DNA of 64,000 nucleotides from Planococcus lenghuensis (GCF_001999905.1 NZ_CP019640.1:338501-402500), one strand, 5' to 3'; positions 42,088 through 51,086 are shown, numbered from the stretch's first letter. Program-made: numbers and translations. The notes: generated from the letters alone by a model not told the origin.

Positions 42088-42786
42088 ATGATTGCCATAA
42101 CAGATCTCCACCACGCATTTACAATCGGCAAGAAAGGGGCAGAGCGCCATATGCCGGTGCTGAAAGGCGTAACGCTCACAGTAGGACAAGGGGAAATCGC
42201 GGCGATTCTCGGGAAAAGCGGTTCCGGAAAATCGACGTTGCTCAATGTCGTAGCAGGGTTTATGAAACCCGATTCCGGTTCTGTGCATGTTGCCGGACAG
42301 GAAACTACCGGATTGAAAGAAGCGGCATACGCCCGGTTCCGGCTGGCGCATTTCGGGTTCATCTATCAGAACTTTCAGCTTATGCCCGGGCTTACGGCAT
42401 TTGAGAACATTGCGCTGCCGTTGAAAATCAAAGGGATCGCAAAGGAAGAACGGGAATTGAAGGTGTTGCGCTTATTGCAGGAAGTGGGGCTGCAAGATGT
42501 GGCCGATCATTATCCGAATGAGTTATCCGGCGGTCAGCAGCAGCGGGTTTCCATTGCCCGTGCGCTTGTCACGGACCCGCCGATCATTCTGGCGGACGAA
42601 CCGACGGGCAGCCTCGATTCCGAAACAGAAGCGGATGTGCTGGAGCTGATCCGGTCGCTGAATGAAACCTGGGGCACAACGTTCGTCATCATCACGCATG
42701 ATGACGAAGTCGCGGCTGTTGCCCACCGGCAGTACCGGCTGCATGACGGCGAACTCATGAAAGGAGAGAAGCGCTATGTTATTTAA
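42088..42786 (+). CDS. ABC transporter ATP-binding protein, MacB/LolD type
   Basis: The 232-residue ATPase has Walker A GKSGSGKST, signature LSGGQQQR, Walker B IILADEPTGSLDSE and a VIITHDDEVA switch. The DEPTGSLD form and the FIYQNFQLMPGLTAFEN Q-loop are typical of the MacB/LolD/FtsE group, which drives mechanotransmission rather than direct import. It overlaps the permease gene by 11 nt. The start follows GAAGGGAG. A nearby two-component system, common with bacitracin-type pumps, is absent. Confidence 0.93.
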   Translation: MIAITDLHHAFTIGKKGAERHMPVLKGVTLTVGQGEIAAILGKSGSGKSTLLNVVAGFMKPDSGSVHVAGQETTGLKEAAYARFRLAHFGFIYQNFQLMPGLTAFENIALPLKIKGIAKEERELKVLRLLQEVGLQDVADHYPNELSGGQQQRVSIARALVTDPPIILADEPTGSLDSETEADVLELIRSLNETWGTTFVIITHDDEVAAVAHRQYRLHDGELMKGEKRYVI

Positions 42787-44068
42787 AGACCAGGTGGGCT
42801 TCATCCGTCAACACATGAAACGCAATAAATTGCGGGTCGCCATGACGGTGCTTGCGGCCACGATGGGATGTGCCTTTCTGATCGTTTTGGCGTCTGTCGG
42901 ATTCGGCCTGCATAAGACATTGATGAATGAACTGTTGAGCAATCAAACCATTACAGAGGTTCAGATTCACGGGAAAGAAGACAGCGGGGATCCGATCACG
43001 CCGGAAGAACAGGAAGCGATCCGGCAATTGCCGGGCGTCGAAGCGGTGGTGGCCCGGTCGTATCTTGAAAGTCCGTCCCGGGTGTTGCTTGATGACCGGT
43101 CGAACAGCGCACAAATCGTGCTGACCGACGCTGAGCAGGAAACAGAAGCGGAATTGGATCTGTCTGCCGGTGCGATGCCAACGTCCCGGGATGAAGTCAT
43201 CGTCGGTTATCATTTTGCTGAAAATCTGCTGACAGAGCAGGGAATCGCCACACCCGAAGAAGGTGAAATGCCGACTGGCTACCAGGGTGAACTGATTGGT
43301 GAAACCATCCAATTGGAAGTGACATCGAATGATCCGGAGAATCCGGAAACGAAAACATGGGAATTTACCATTGCCGGTATCGCAGAAGAGCCTGCACAGG
43401 ACTGGCGGGTCGATAACCAAGTATTGGTCGATGAATCCTTCCGGGAGGAATTCTCCGCGTTCGCAACGCCGGAGGGGGAAGAAGTTGCTCCATATTTCGA
43501 AATAAACGCCTATGCCAAAGATCTGGAAGCTGTCCAGGCGGTGACCGAAACGCTGAAAGCAGAAGGGTATTACGTCTATTCGGTAACGGAAGAAATGACC
43601 ACGATAAACTTGTTTTTTAATGTGCTGAAGGCGGGACTTATTTTTGTCGGGACGATCGCCGTATTGATCGCATCAATCGGCATCTTCAATACGATGACGA
43701 TGGCCGTCACCGAACGGACGCGTGAAATTGGCGTGATGAAAGCGATCGGTGTGCAGCCAAAACTCATCCAACGGCTGTTTTTGATGGAAAGCGCCTGGAT
43801 CGGCCTCGTCGGGACAGCGCTGGCAGTCGCAATTTCCTACGCAGTGAGCTCTCTCGTCAATTGGCTCATTCCGAAAATCGTACTCAATATTCTTGCCGAA
43901 GACGGAGCGGGAGCAGCGGACATGACCATTATCGTTTCCGCCATTCCGTGGCAACTGGTCGTGATCGCCTCACTTATTTCCATCGGTGTCGCGATGGTTT
44001 CTGGCTGGCGGCCGGCACGCAAGGCGACCCGGATTGATGTCATCCAGGCGCTGCGGCAGGAATTGTAG
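42776..44068 (+). CDS. MacB/FtsX-type ABC transporter permease
   Basis: The 430-residue protein has one N-terminal transmembrane helix (after the cytoplasmic MLFKDQVGFIRQHMKRNKL). A large extracellular MacB-PCD-like domain (about 45-280) is rich in Glu and Pro. Three C-terminal helices form the FtsX domain: VLIASIGIFNTMTMAVTERT with REIGVMKAIG, and the closing SGWRPARKATRIDVIQALR. Such type VII ABC systems move lipids, peptides or signals at the outer leaflet. The substrate is not predictable. It is coupled to the ATPase gene; the start has AAAGGAGAG. Confidence 0.9.
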   Translation: MLFKDQVGFIRQHMKRNKLRVAMTVLAATMGCAFLIVLASVGFGLHKTLMNELLSNQTITEVQIHGKEDSGDPITPEEQEAIRQLPGVEAVVARSYLESPSRVLLDDRSNSAQIVLTDAEQETEAELDLSAGAMPTSRDEVIVGYHFAENLLTEQGIATPEEGEMPTGYQGELIGETIQLEVTSNDPENPETKTWEFTIAGIAEEPAQDWRVDNQVLVDESFREEFSAFATPEGEEVAPYFEINAYAKDLEAVQAVTETLKAEGYYVYSVTEEMTTINLFFNVLKAGLIFVGTIAVLIASIGIFNTMTMAVTERTREIGVMKAIGVQPKLIQRLFLMESAWIGLVGTALAVAISYAVSSLVNWLIPKIVLNILAEDGAGAADMTIIVSAIPWQLVVIASLISIGVAMVSGWRPARKATRIDVIQALRQEL

Positions 44069-44363
44069 AAACAGCTGGGCCTGTGTCGTCTTCTCTATCA
44101 GAAGCGGTACAGGTCTGCCGGTTATTCCGGTAAATTGCGAAGGTCTAACAAAGTTTTGCTTAGGTTCCTTCTTTCTCGATGACTATTCGCTCAGATAAGA
44201 TTTATGGGGCGAAAAAAGGACGGAATGCTACCTATGGAAAGCATTTCGGGATGCGAATAAAAGCCTGAAAACTTGTCTGAAAATATAGTATTTTAAACAC
44301 TTGGAACCGCTTTCATTTACCGGCAAAATAAAGCTGTAGTTCAGTTGAAGAGGAGGACGGGAA

Positions 44364-45392
44364 ATGAAAAAGGCAATGCTGACATTATCGGTTGCAGGCG
44401 CTCTTATGTTTAGTGTGGTACCCGCTGCATCAGCGGTGGGCAATGGTCCGGGTTACGGTGGAAATGAAACGATCAACACCTCGATTTTGACAACATACGA
44501 GGAAATGGCGGATTTTCTGCAGAAGCAGGATGCCAAGCAGGCGCATATGGAACTTGAAGTCATCGGTCAAAGTGTAAAAGGGCGCGATTTGTATCTGGCT
44601 AAATACATAAGCGATCCGGACAATCCAACCATCCTTTTTCTGACCCAGCAGCACGGCAATGAGCAGCTGACAACAGAAGGGGCCCTGGAATTCATCAAGC
44701 ATCTCGGTACAAGTAAGACAAAAGGCATTCTTGATAACGTGAACGTACTGATCGTGCCAATGCTGAATCCGGACGGCGCAATGGGGGATGTGAATTTTTC
44801 ACTTGATGATTACATTGCCAAAGGAGATCGTCACCTGACACGCTATAACGCAAATGAAGAAGACTTGAACCGGGATCACGTCGCAAAAACACAGCCGGAA
44901 ATTCAGGCGCTTCACACTAACGTACTGGGCGCTTTCGATATCGATTATATGATCGACCTGCACCATCAGGGGGCTTGGAGTGAACGGGACGGGGAACTTG
45001 TCTCGGGATCGATTCTCTACCCGACTACACCGAATGTGGATCCGGATGTCCTCTTGGGATCGAAACAATTAGGAAGCGTTGTGTTTAACGCAGTAGATTC
45101 GACTGGCTGGGGACACCTAGGAAAGTACGGAGGCGGAGATGCTGAAACAATCAGCCGCAATGGACTTGCAGTTGAATATGGCATTTCAACACTTCTGTTC
45201 GAAATGCGCGGCATGTCAGACCATTATTATGAGCCATACGTCCTTGGCCAGAAAAGCAATGGTTACCTCATCAAGCAGACGGTTACGACATTGGATGCCG
45301 CCGTACGGGCAATCTCAGACGGTTCGATCGAACAGGCGGATGTTTCATTTTGGGATACATTGGCAGTACAGCAGTGGCGCGATACAGAATAA
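44364..45392 (+). CDS. Secreted M14-family zinc carboxypeptidase-like protein
   Basis: The 342-residue protein has a signal peptide ending in PAASA (about residue 25). The M14 zinc ligands are in TQQHGNEQLTTEG (H-x-x-E) and in the DLHHQG segment, and the catalytic glutamate is in LLFEMRG. NPDGAM and the DLNRDH segment are also typical. M14 enzymes release C-terminal amino acids from peptides or cleave murein peptides; the specificity is unknown. The start follows GAGGAGGACGG. The 295 bases upstream hold no gene; only promoter sequence is expected. A bidirectional terminator follows. Confidence 0.9.
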   Translation: MKKAMLTLSVAGALMFSVVPAASAVGNGPGYGGNETINTSILTTYEEMADFLQKQDAKQAHMELEVIGQSVKGRDLYLAKYISDPDNPTILFLTQQHGNEQLTTEGALEFIKHLGTSKTKGILDNVNVLIVPMLNPDGAMGDVNFSLDDYIAKGDRHLTRYNANEEDLNRDHVAKTQPEIQALHTNVLGAFDIDYMIDLHHQGAWSERDGELVSGSILYPTTPNVDPDVLLGSKQLGSVVFNAVDSTGWGHLGKYGGGDAETISRNGLAVEYGISTLLFEMRGMSDHYYEPYVLGQKSNGYLIKQTVTTLDAAVRAISDGSIEQADVSFWDTLAVQQWRDTE

Positions 45393-45400
45393 TAAACAGC

Positions 45401-45426
45401 AAAAAGAGCGCCTCGGCGCTCTTTTT
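45401..45426. terminator. Bidirectional terminator between M14 and M15 peptidase genes
   Basis: AAAAAGAGCGCC-TC-GGCGCTCTTTTT is perfect and serves both convergent genes. Confidence 0.9.
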
Positions 45427-45427
45427 C

Positions 45428-45979
45428 TTATTCCATGACGTCTTCCGGCCGCCAGCCATTCTTCAATTCCCGAATGGATAAGCCATATGTCAGTTCAAGA
45501 TGCGGGTAGTCTTTGAACCGGCGCCAATCACCGCCCCATTCAAAGCCGAGATCTTTGCCGATCGCCGCCACTTCGAACCAGTCAGGTTCCCCGTTGGCAT
45601 TGGCATCCCGTTCGAGATCCCAGGAAATATCTCCATCTTCCTCCAATAGAGCAAAATCGATTGCCAGGCCGTAATTATGATAAGAGCCGCCGCCTTCAAC
45701 TTGTGTCACAATCGAGCCTTCAGTGGTGCGGCCCTGTGCGTATAATTCATTTTGCCGTTCAGCAGAACGGAACCCTTCTGTCACGACGGCGTCGATGCCG
45801 ATCGCCGCTGCCCGCCGGATCAGTTCATCGCTTTTCTCCGCCACTTCCGGGTGCAGCGCTGTCGGGAGTGGCCGGGCGCGCAGTTCTTCACGGAACGCAA
45901 GCTCCCGCTGAATCCAGACGGCCAACACAAGTACAATAGCTGCAATGAGGAGCCAGAGGGCTAATTTTTTCCATTTCAC
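45428..45979 (-). CDS. cwlK: Membrane-anchored M15 family peptidoglycan peptidase (CwlK-like)
   Basis: GTG 45979 is seven bases after GGAGGGG and is preferred; ATG 45985 is too close to that site. The roughly 183-residue protein has an N-terminal transmembrane helix and an M15 (VanY/endolysin-type) domain. Zinc site residues lie in GGGSYHNYGLAIDF (H-x6-D) and DYPHLELTYG (H). EGFRSAERQNELYAQG is typical of L-alanyl-D-glutamate endopeptidases such as CwlK. It probably cleaves wall peptides at the membrane surface. It is convergent with the M14 gene. Confidence 0.88.
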   Translation of the reverse strand: MKWKKLALWLLIAAIVLVLAVWIQRELAFREELRARPLPTALHPEVAEKSDELIRRAAAIGIDAVVTEGFRSAERQNELYAQGRTTEGSIVTQVEGGGSYHNYGLAIDFALLEEDGDISWDLERDANANGEPDWFEVAAIGKDLGFEWGGDWRRFKDYPHLELTYGLSIRELKNGWRPEDVME

Positions 45980-46077
45980 GTGCATTCCCCTCCAATGCGT
46001 TCAGTGTAGCAGAAACTGCAAAAAGAGCGTAAACAGACGTCTTCGATTATAATGGTGAGCGGAAGGAGCGGATTGGA

Positions 46078-46809
46078 ATGGTATTGGAATTGATGAAAAC
46101 CCACGCATCCGTGCGTGATTATGAGGATAAGCAATTGACGCGTGAAGAAGTGGCAGAGCTGATTGAAGCGGCCCAGCATGCGGCAAGTTCGCATTTTGTT
46201 CAGGCATATTCAGTCGTCTGGGTGACAGACGAGAAGAAGCGCCAGCAGCTTGCGGAGTTATCCAAGAATCCGAAACAAATGCTCGGAGCAGGCGCGGTGT
46301 TCCTGATTTGCGTGGATTACAATCGCCTGAAACATGCGGGTGAACTGAACGGGGTCGACATATCGTTCGATTACGCGGAAAATATGCTGGTCGGCGTAAC
46401 GGATGCCGGCCTGTTTGCACAGAACCTTGCACTGGCCGCCGAGTCACAAGGCTATGGCATCTGCTATATCGGCGGCGTGCGCAATAATATCGAAGCGATC
46501 AGTGAACTGACGGAACTGCCGGAAGGTGTATTTCCGGTATACGGGCTCACAGTCGGCGTGCCGGCCACACGCAATGAAGTGAAGCCACGCCTGCCGGTTG
46601 AAGCAATTCTCCATGAAAACGCGTACGACGAAGACAAGTACGAAGAGATTCTGCCTGCCTATGATGAAACCATCCAAGCGTATTACGGCAGCAGAAGCGC
46701 CAACCAGAAATCGGATACCTGGACTGCCCAGATGGCTTCATTTTTAAGCAAGCCCCGGCGGCCGCATATCCGGGAGTTTCTTGCCAAAAAAGGTTTTTTA
46801 TTCAAATAA
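46078..46809 (+). CDS. nfrA: NADPH-dependent nitro/flavin reductase (NfrA/NfsA type)
   Basis: The 243-residue protein has the FMN-dependent nitroreductase layout: THASVRDYEDKQLTREEV, HAASSHFVQAYSVVWV, LAAESQGYGICYIGGVRNN, VYGLTVGVPA and a C-terminal KPRRPHIREFLAKKGF. B. subtilis NfrA1 of this type reduces nitro compounds, FMN and peroxides and is Spx- and stress-controlled. Upstream, TATAAT (46046-46051) has no good -35, which would suit an activator-dependent promoter; this is only suggestive. The start follows GGAAGGAG. Confidence 0.88.
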   Translation: MVLELMKTHASVRDYEDKQLTREEVAELIEAAQHAASSHFVQAYSVVWVTDEKKRQQLAELSKNPKQMLGAGAVFLICVDYNRLKHAGELNGVDISFDYAENMLVGVTDAGLFAQNLALAAESQGYGICYIGGVRNNIEAISELTELPEGVFPVYGLTVGVPATRNEVKPRLPVEAILHENAYDEDKYEEILPAYDETIQAYYGSRSANQKSDTWTAQMASFLSKPRRPHIREFLAKKGFLFK

Positions 46810-46862
46810 AGAAACGTTTCCCTGCTTTTGTTCGTATAATGGAGTAAAGAGGGGGAATCGGA

Positions 46863-47459
46863 ATGAGGAAACGGATGGGCATGCTGGTGCTGGCCGCCGG
46901 ACTCGCTGCCTGCAGTAATGAAGAAGCCGCAGGCGGACTGATGATTGAACCGAAGGAACTGGATCAGGACGAACAGGCGCTGGTCGCGTCGATGCCAGTG
47001 GATGTCTTCCAGGCTTATGAACTGAATGGACCGCTTCCAGAAGATGCTGTAATTAAGCTAGTACTGGAGCATTACGTGAATGGTGAAGAAATGGACCCTG
47101 TTTTAATGGCCCATTTTTCGGGGGCAGAAGAATTGAATGATGCCCTGGTAAGTTTCGCAAAATCTCCGGATATTGAAGGGAACACGGTATTCGTCGGAGG
47201 CGGACCGAGCGGGAACGTAATGACGATCATGGAAACTGGAATGAACACCGGCGGCGCAACGTTCGGTGACTTTGTTACAGGGGAAATGGTTCTGCAACTG
47301 GAAGAGCCGGCATATACCGGCTATTATGCGATGGAAAGCGGCAACCGGATCGACGCGGGGAGTTTTCTGACAGAGAGCAATGAACTGGCCTTGCCGGCGA
47401 TTCAACAATTCGAACATTTCTATGCAATGACAGTAACGATTACAGAGGAGGCGCCTTAA
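46863..47459 (+). CDS. Predicted lipoprotein, unknown
   Basis: The 198-residue protein has a short lipoprotein signal (MRKRMGMLVLAAGLAAC, anchor C17). The soluble domain is mainly beta-rich and acidic, with FVGGGPSGNVMTIMETGMNT and PAYTGYYAMESGNRIDAGSF. No family is recognised. The start follows AGAGGGGGAATCGGA. The stop overlaps the next start (TAATG), so it is coupled to the NAD(P)-binding gene. Confidence 0.75.
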   Translation: MRKRMGMLVLAAGLAACSNEEAAGGLMIEPKELDQDEQALVASMPVDVFQAYELNGPLPEDAVIKLVLEHYVNGEEMDPVLMAHFSGAEELNDALVSFAKSPDIEGNTVFVGGGPSGNVMTIMETGMNTGGATFGDFVTGEMVLQLEEPAYTGYYAMESGNRIDAGSFLTESNELALPAIQQFEHFYAMTVTITEEAP

Positions 47460-48070
47460 TGAAAATCGCCCTTTTTGGCGCAACCGGGCGCACCGGCAGT
47501 GAAATTCTCCGTCGGGCACTCGCGGACGGCCATGATGTGACGGTATTGGTCCGTCAGCCGGTTGCAGAGCGGGCGCGGCTGACGGTGATTGAAGGCGACG
47601 TCCGGACAGAAGCGGATATCAAGAAAACAATAGCCGGTGCAGATGCAGTCATAAGCGCGCTCGGCACGGACAGGAAAACCATGCTGACAGATGCGATGCC
47701 ATTAATCATTGAAGCGATGAAAGAGCAGGGCATCAAACGGATCATAACGATCGGGACAGCCGGCATTCTGAACAGCCGGCTCACGCCTGGTGTCTTGCGG
47801 TATCAGGGAGGCGACTCGAAGCGCCGGTCGACGTTCGCGGCGGAGGAGCACGAAAAAGCGTTCCGGCTACTCGAGGCTTCGGAACTGGATTGGACGGTCA
47901 TCTGTCCCACTTATCTGCCGGAAGGGGAAGCGTGCGGCAAGTATAGGACAGAACGGGATTTTCTGCCGGAAGGCGGCAAGGAAATCACGACAGGGGATAC
48001 AGCGCAATTTGCCTACCGTGAGCTGTTCAACCGGAAATTTGTGAAAAGCCGTGCGGGAATCGCCTATTGA
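47459..48070 (+). CDS. NAD(P)-binding atypical short-chain reductase (NmrA/BLVRB-like)
   Basis: The 203-residue Rossmann protein starts MKIALFGATGRTGSEILRRA (G-x-x-G-x-x-G). It has VIEGDVRTEADIKKTIAGAD, AVISALGT and ITIGTAGIL, and ends with ELDWTVICPTYLPEG. This matches the NAD(P)H-binding family near biliverdin reductase B and NmrA-like proteins. The substrate is unknown. It shares a TAATG junction with the upstream lipoprotein gene. A terminator follows. Confidence 0.88.
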   Translation: MKIALFGATGRTGSEILRRALADGHDVTVLVRQPVAERARLTVIEGDVRTEADIKKTIAGADAVISALGTDRKTMLTDAMPLIIEAMKEQGIKRIITIGTAGILNSRLTPGVLRYQGGDSKRRSTFAAEEHEKAFRLLEASELDWTVICPTYLPEGEACGKYRTERDFLPEGGKEITTGDTAQFAYRELFNRKFVKSRAGIAY

Positions 48071-48082
48071 TGAGATGAACGC

Positions 48083-48119
48083 AAAAAGGCTGGCCTCCAA
48101 CGTGGAAGCCAGCCTTTTT
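48083..48119. terminator. Terminator after the NAD(P)-binding gene
   Basis: AAAAAGGCTGGC and GCCAGCCTTTTT pair through a 13-nt loop. A- and T-runs make it bidirectional. Confidence 0.88.
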
Positions 48120-48123
48120 ACGT

Positions 48124-48387
48124 TTATGCCGTCACATCCCGGGTTGAGAACGTCCAGTAGCTGACAGCCATGAATACAAGAAAGTAAACAGCCAGCACGA
48201 TAAGTGACAAAGTGATCGTAATGTCCGGCACAAGCTGTCCCTCTGTGTAAAATTGCGTAAGGTCCGTATGGGTGAACAAATAATACTTCACGATTTCGAA
48301 CCGGCTCAGCAGGAACACGCCCTGCACACCGACGAACATGAGGAAGATGGACAGTCCGATGGCCAGCGAACTGACCGGAAAACCTTC
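48124..48387 (-). pseudogene. Truncated ABC-2 type permease, C-terminal remnant
   Basis: The frame from 48387 reads EGFPVSSLAIGLSIFLMFVG, then FLLSRFEIVKYYLFTHTDLTQFY, and a last transmembrane helix ending WTFSTRDVTA. This is the typical C terminus of an ABC-2 permease (a final two helices with a FEW/FEIVKYYLFTHTDL loop). An in-frame stop precedes it at 48388-48390, and no N-terminal part or ribosome site exists. The 5' end was lost at a junction with IS605-like right-end sequence. No ATPase partner gene remains nearby. Confidence 0.65.
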
Positions 48388-48475
48388 CTAAGTATAAAGG
48401 CGGGCGTGGAAATTACAGAATTGCCTGAGCTGGAAGCCCACTGCTTCAGTGATGGGAGTGTCAGCTGCTTTCCTA
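48388..48475 (+). mobile_element. Decayed right end of an IS200/IS605-group element
   Basis: TTGCCT, then GGAAGCCCACTGCTTCAGTG and ATGGGAGTG, repeats the order seen at the right end of the complete element at 1476-1515 (TTGCCT, GAAGCTCCCCATTTCAATGG, GGAGTAG). It can fold into an imperfect hairpin at about 48437-48456. No tnpB coding sequence remains. It abuts the truncated permease, so it probably marks an old insertion with deletion. Confidence 0.45.
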
Positions 48476-48592
48476 AATTCGTTCTTGTCCGACTTAACGG
48501 GGCTGCGCCGTGAAAGTTTCACTTAAATTCCCATGAAGAGGCATATCGGCATAAAAATGCGGGAAAATAAGAAAAAGGATGGAGGGATTAAG

Positions 48593-49012
48593 ATGAAAGA
48601 CTTGAGCAATGAAGAACAGATTCTGATTGCGTATTACGTTCAGTATTACCGTGGTGCCTCTGCAGAAGAGATTGAAAAGCTTCACGAGCAGCTCCGGAAT
48701 GAAATTGGGGAAGAAACGTATGACAAGGCATTACAGAAACTGAAAGACCGGGGAAGGGTGAGTGGTCTTGAAAAAGTGAAAGAGAACAATGAGAACGGCA
48801 CACCGATCCCGATGGCGACAAACGACGGCATTCTAGCGATCAATACATTATTTGAAATCACGTCGGATTCAGCTGAGGAAAGCCAGCTGTACTATTTGGA
48901 GAACAACCTGAAAACAAGCGGCTTTCAGTTTACACTGAATCCGGTCAAACAGTATGTGGAGGAAGCCTTCCGGAAAGAAGCGGAAAAAGAACCGAATCAG
49001 AACCGTCCATGA
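48593..49012 (+). CDS. Hypothetical soluble protein
   Basis: ATG 48593 lies six bases after GGAGGG. The longer frame upstream begins in the IS remnant region and lacks a site. The 139-residue protein is charged and mostly helical (LSNEEQILIAYYVQYYRG, EEIEKLHEQLRNEIGEETYD), ending EEAFRKEAEKEPNQNRP. No domain is recognised. It is the only intact gene between two scar-like regions and ends at a strong terminator. Confidence 0.65.
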   Translation: MKDLSNEEQILIAYYVQYYRGASAEEIEKLHEQLRNEIGEETYDKALQKLKDRGRVSGLEKVKENNENGTPIPMATNDGILAINTLFEITSDSAEESQLYYLENNLKTSGFQFTLNPVKQYVEEAFRKEAEKEPNQNRP

Positions 49013-49041
49013 CTGTCGGACCACCATCCGACAGTTTTTTC
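49012..49041 (+). terminator. Terminator after the hypothetical gene
   Basis: ACTGTCGGA and TCCGACAGT with a 6-nt loop are followed by six T residues. Confidence 0.88.
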
Positions 49042-49129
49042 ATGCCATGAATCTTGTGTTCATGGTATTTTTTCTTTTTGGTGGAATGCATTCGGCTGTG
49101 ATTTGCCTAAAGAAGAGGGACACAGAAGG

Positions 49130-49255
49130 CTTAAAGAGCGTTCCAGGGATCTTAAAGTGCATTCGGCTATTCTTAACATTCATTCAGTTCCCCTTAAAAC
49201 GCACTCGACAGCGCTTAAAGTTATTTCAACCGTGTTTAGTCGCCACTCAGTCTTA
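49130..49255 (+). repeat. Six degenerate tandem units of exactly 21 bp
   Basis: Units start at 49130, 49151, 49172, 49193, 49214 and 49235. They share CTTAAAG at positions 1-7 and CATTC/CACTC at positions 10-14, with a variable 7-nt end. Only a TTG-started frame (49103-49408) with no ribosome site covers them. In that frame each unit reads as a heptad like LKxHSxx. The 364 bases from 49041 to the next start otherwise hold no gene. Confidence 0.7.
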
Positions 49256-49404
49256 ATTCCAGTACAAGTCCTAAAAAGTTATCATGACGTACCAGCAGTT
49301 TCCCTGGAATTTAACGTTTGCATTTTTCTTCCTTGTCCTTCTGTCACTCATACAGAATTATGTGATAATATTAAATGGAAGCGATTTCATCAGGAGGGAT
49401 GGGA

Positions 49405-51042
49405 ATGACAATTTTGCGTCAAACAGTAGGGGAAGTATTGCGGGCACAGGCAGCGAAACATCCGGATACGGAAGCGTATGTGTATCCGGAACATGGCATC
49501 CGGAAAACGTATAAGGAATTCGATGCGGAAACGGACGACCTTGCAAAAGCCTTCATGGGAATCGGCATTGAAAAGGGTGAGCATGTCGCCATCTGGTCCG
49601 ACAATAAGCGGGAGTGGCTTTTGAGCCAATATGCAACCGGGAAAATGGGCGGTGTACTTGTCACGGTCAATACGAACTATCAGGCGGCCGAACTCGAGTA
49701 TTTGCTGAAGCAGTCAGATGCCACGACACTTGTGCTCGGGGAGGAGTTTAAAGGGACAAATTACATAGATGTACTGAATGAAGTCGTGCCTGAACTGGCT
49801 TCCGCGGAAAAAGGGAGCATCGCCAGCAGCAAGCTCCCGCATTTGAAGCGGGTTATTGTGATGAGTGAAAATTCATATCCGGGCATTTACACGTGGTCTG
49901 AATTTGCAGCATTTGCGGATTGGATGACGGATACGCAATTAGAGGAACGGTTCAATTCCATGGATCCGGATGATGTCATCAATATCCAGTACACGTCCGG
50001 CACAACCGGTTTTCCGAAAGGAGTCATGCTGACTCATGTGAACGTCGTCAACAACGGTCGGCTCGTCGGCGATTATATGCGGCTCACTGAAAAAGACCGG
50101 CTGTGCATCCCTGTCCCGCTTTTCCACTGCTTCGGCTGTGTGCTCGGGACGCTTGCGGCGGTCACTCATTCCACGACAATGGTGCTGATCGAGCAATTCG
50201 ATCCGAAAAAAGTGCTGCAGATGGTGCAGGATGAAAAATGTACGGGACTTCACGGTGTGCCGACAATGTTCATTGCTGAACTGAATCATCCGGAATACGA
50301 CACGTTCGATACATCCACACTCCGCACAGGTATCATGGCCGGCTCTCCTTGTCCAATCGAAGTAATGAAGAAAGTGATCGACGATATGGGTGCATCAGAG
50401 ATTACAATCGCCTATGGACTGACAGAGTCGTCACCTGTCATCACGCAAACCAGTGCGGATGATCCAATCGAAAAACGGGTCGCGACTGTCGGCAAACCCC
50501 ACCCGGATGTCGAAGTGAAAATCATCGATCCGGCAACCGGTGAACAAGTGAAACAGGGAACGCCGGGCGAGCTGTGCACCCGCGGCTATTTAGTCATGAA
50601 AGGCTATTATAAAAATGAAGAAGCGACACGCCAAGCGATCGATCGGGATGGCTGGCTTCACTCCGGGGATATTGCAGTGGAAGATGAAGACGGCTACATC
50701 GCGGTCACTGGCCGGATCAAAGACATGGTCATCCGCGGAGGCGAGAATATTTACCCGCGTGAAGTGGAGGAATTCCTGTATCAGCATCCGGCTGTGCAAG
50801 ATGTGCAGGTGATTGGCGTTCCGGATGAAAAGTATGGGGAAGAATTGATGGCCTGGATCATTCTGAAAGATGGGCAGCAACTGACTGCCGAAGAATTGAA
50901 AGGTTATTGCAAGGGGAAAATCTCTCATCATAAAATCCCGAAATATGTGGAGTTCACAGACGCGTATCCAATGACCGCATCTGGAAAGATCCAGAAGTTC
51001 AAACTTCGGGAGCAATCCGTTGAACTGAGTGGAAAGATATGA
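49405..51042 (+). CDS. AMP-forming fatty acyl-CoA synthetase (YngI/AcsF-like)
   Basis: ATG 49405 follows AGGAGGG. The 545-residue ANL-superfamily enzyme has the P-loop-like NIQYTSGTTGFPKGVMLTH, the adenylate motif ITIAYGLTESSPV, GWLHSGDIAVEDEDGYI, RIKDMVIRGGENIYPRE, and the C-terminal catalytic lysine in TASGKIQKFKLRE. It activates a carboxylic acid to acyl-AMP and then to acyl-CoA. It resembles medium/long-chain acyl-CoA synthetases such as B. subtilis YngI. It is monocistronic, so pathway context is lacking. Confidence 0.92.
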   Translation: MTILRQTVGEVLRAQAAKHPDTEAYVYPEHGIRKTYKEFDAETDDLAKAFMGIGIEKGEHVAIWSDNKREWLLSQYATGKMGGVLVTVNTNYQAAELEYLLKQSDATTLVLGEEFKGTNYIDVLNEVVPELASAEKGSIASSKLPHLKRVIVMSENSYPGIYTWSEFAAFADWMTDTQLEERFNSMDPDDVINIQYTSGTTGFPKGVMLTHVNVVNNGRLVGDYMRLTEKDRLCIPVPLFHCFGCVLGTLAAVTHSTTMVLIEQFDPKKVLQMVQDEKCTGLHGVPTMFIAELNHPEYDTFDTSTLRTGIMAGSPCPIEVMKKVIDDMGASEITIAYGLTESSPVITQTSADDPIEKRVATVGKPHPDVEVKIIDPATGEQVKQGTPGELCTRGYLVMKGYYKNEEATRQAIDRDGWLHSGDIAVEDEDGYIAVTGRIKDMVIRGGENIYPREVEEFLYQHPAVQDVQVIGVPDEKYGEELMAWIILKDGQQLTAEELKGYCKGKISHHKIPKYVEFTDAYPMTASGKIQKFKLREQSVELSGKI

Positions 51043-51086
51043 ATGGCTGTATTTAAATCAGGTTGTCTGATATTGATACATTTTGG

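Noticed and set aside
44069..44363. Riboswitch upstream of the M14 peptidase gene
   Set aside because: Short stems around 44225-44255 do not match a known riboswitch core and no terminator hairpin with a T-run precedes the gene.
49130..49255. Possible CRISPR array because of regular spacing
   Set aside because: Units are only 21 bp with degenerate cores, there is no 25-40 bp conserved repeat with unique spacers, and no cas gene is present.
49103..49408. 101-codon frame across the 21-bp repeats as a gene
   Set aside because: It starts at TTG with no ribosome binding site and overlaps the next gene's start; described as a repeat instead.
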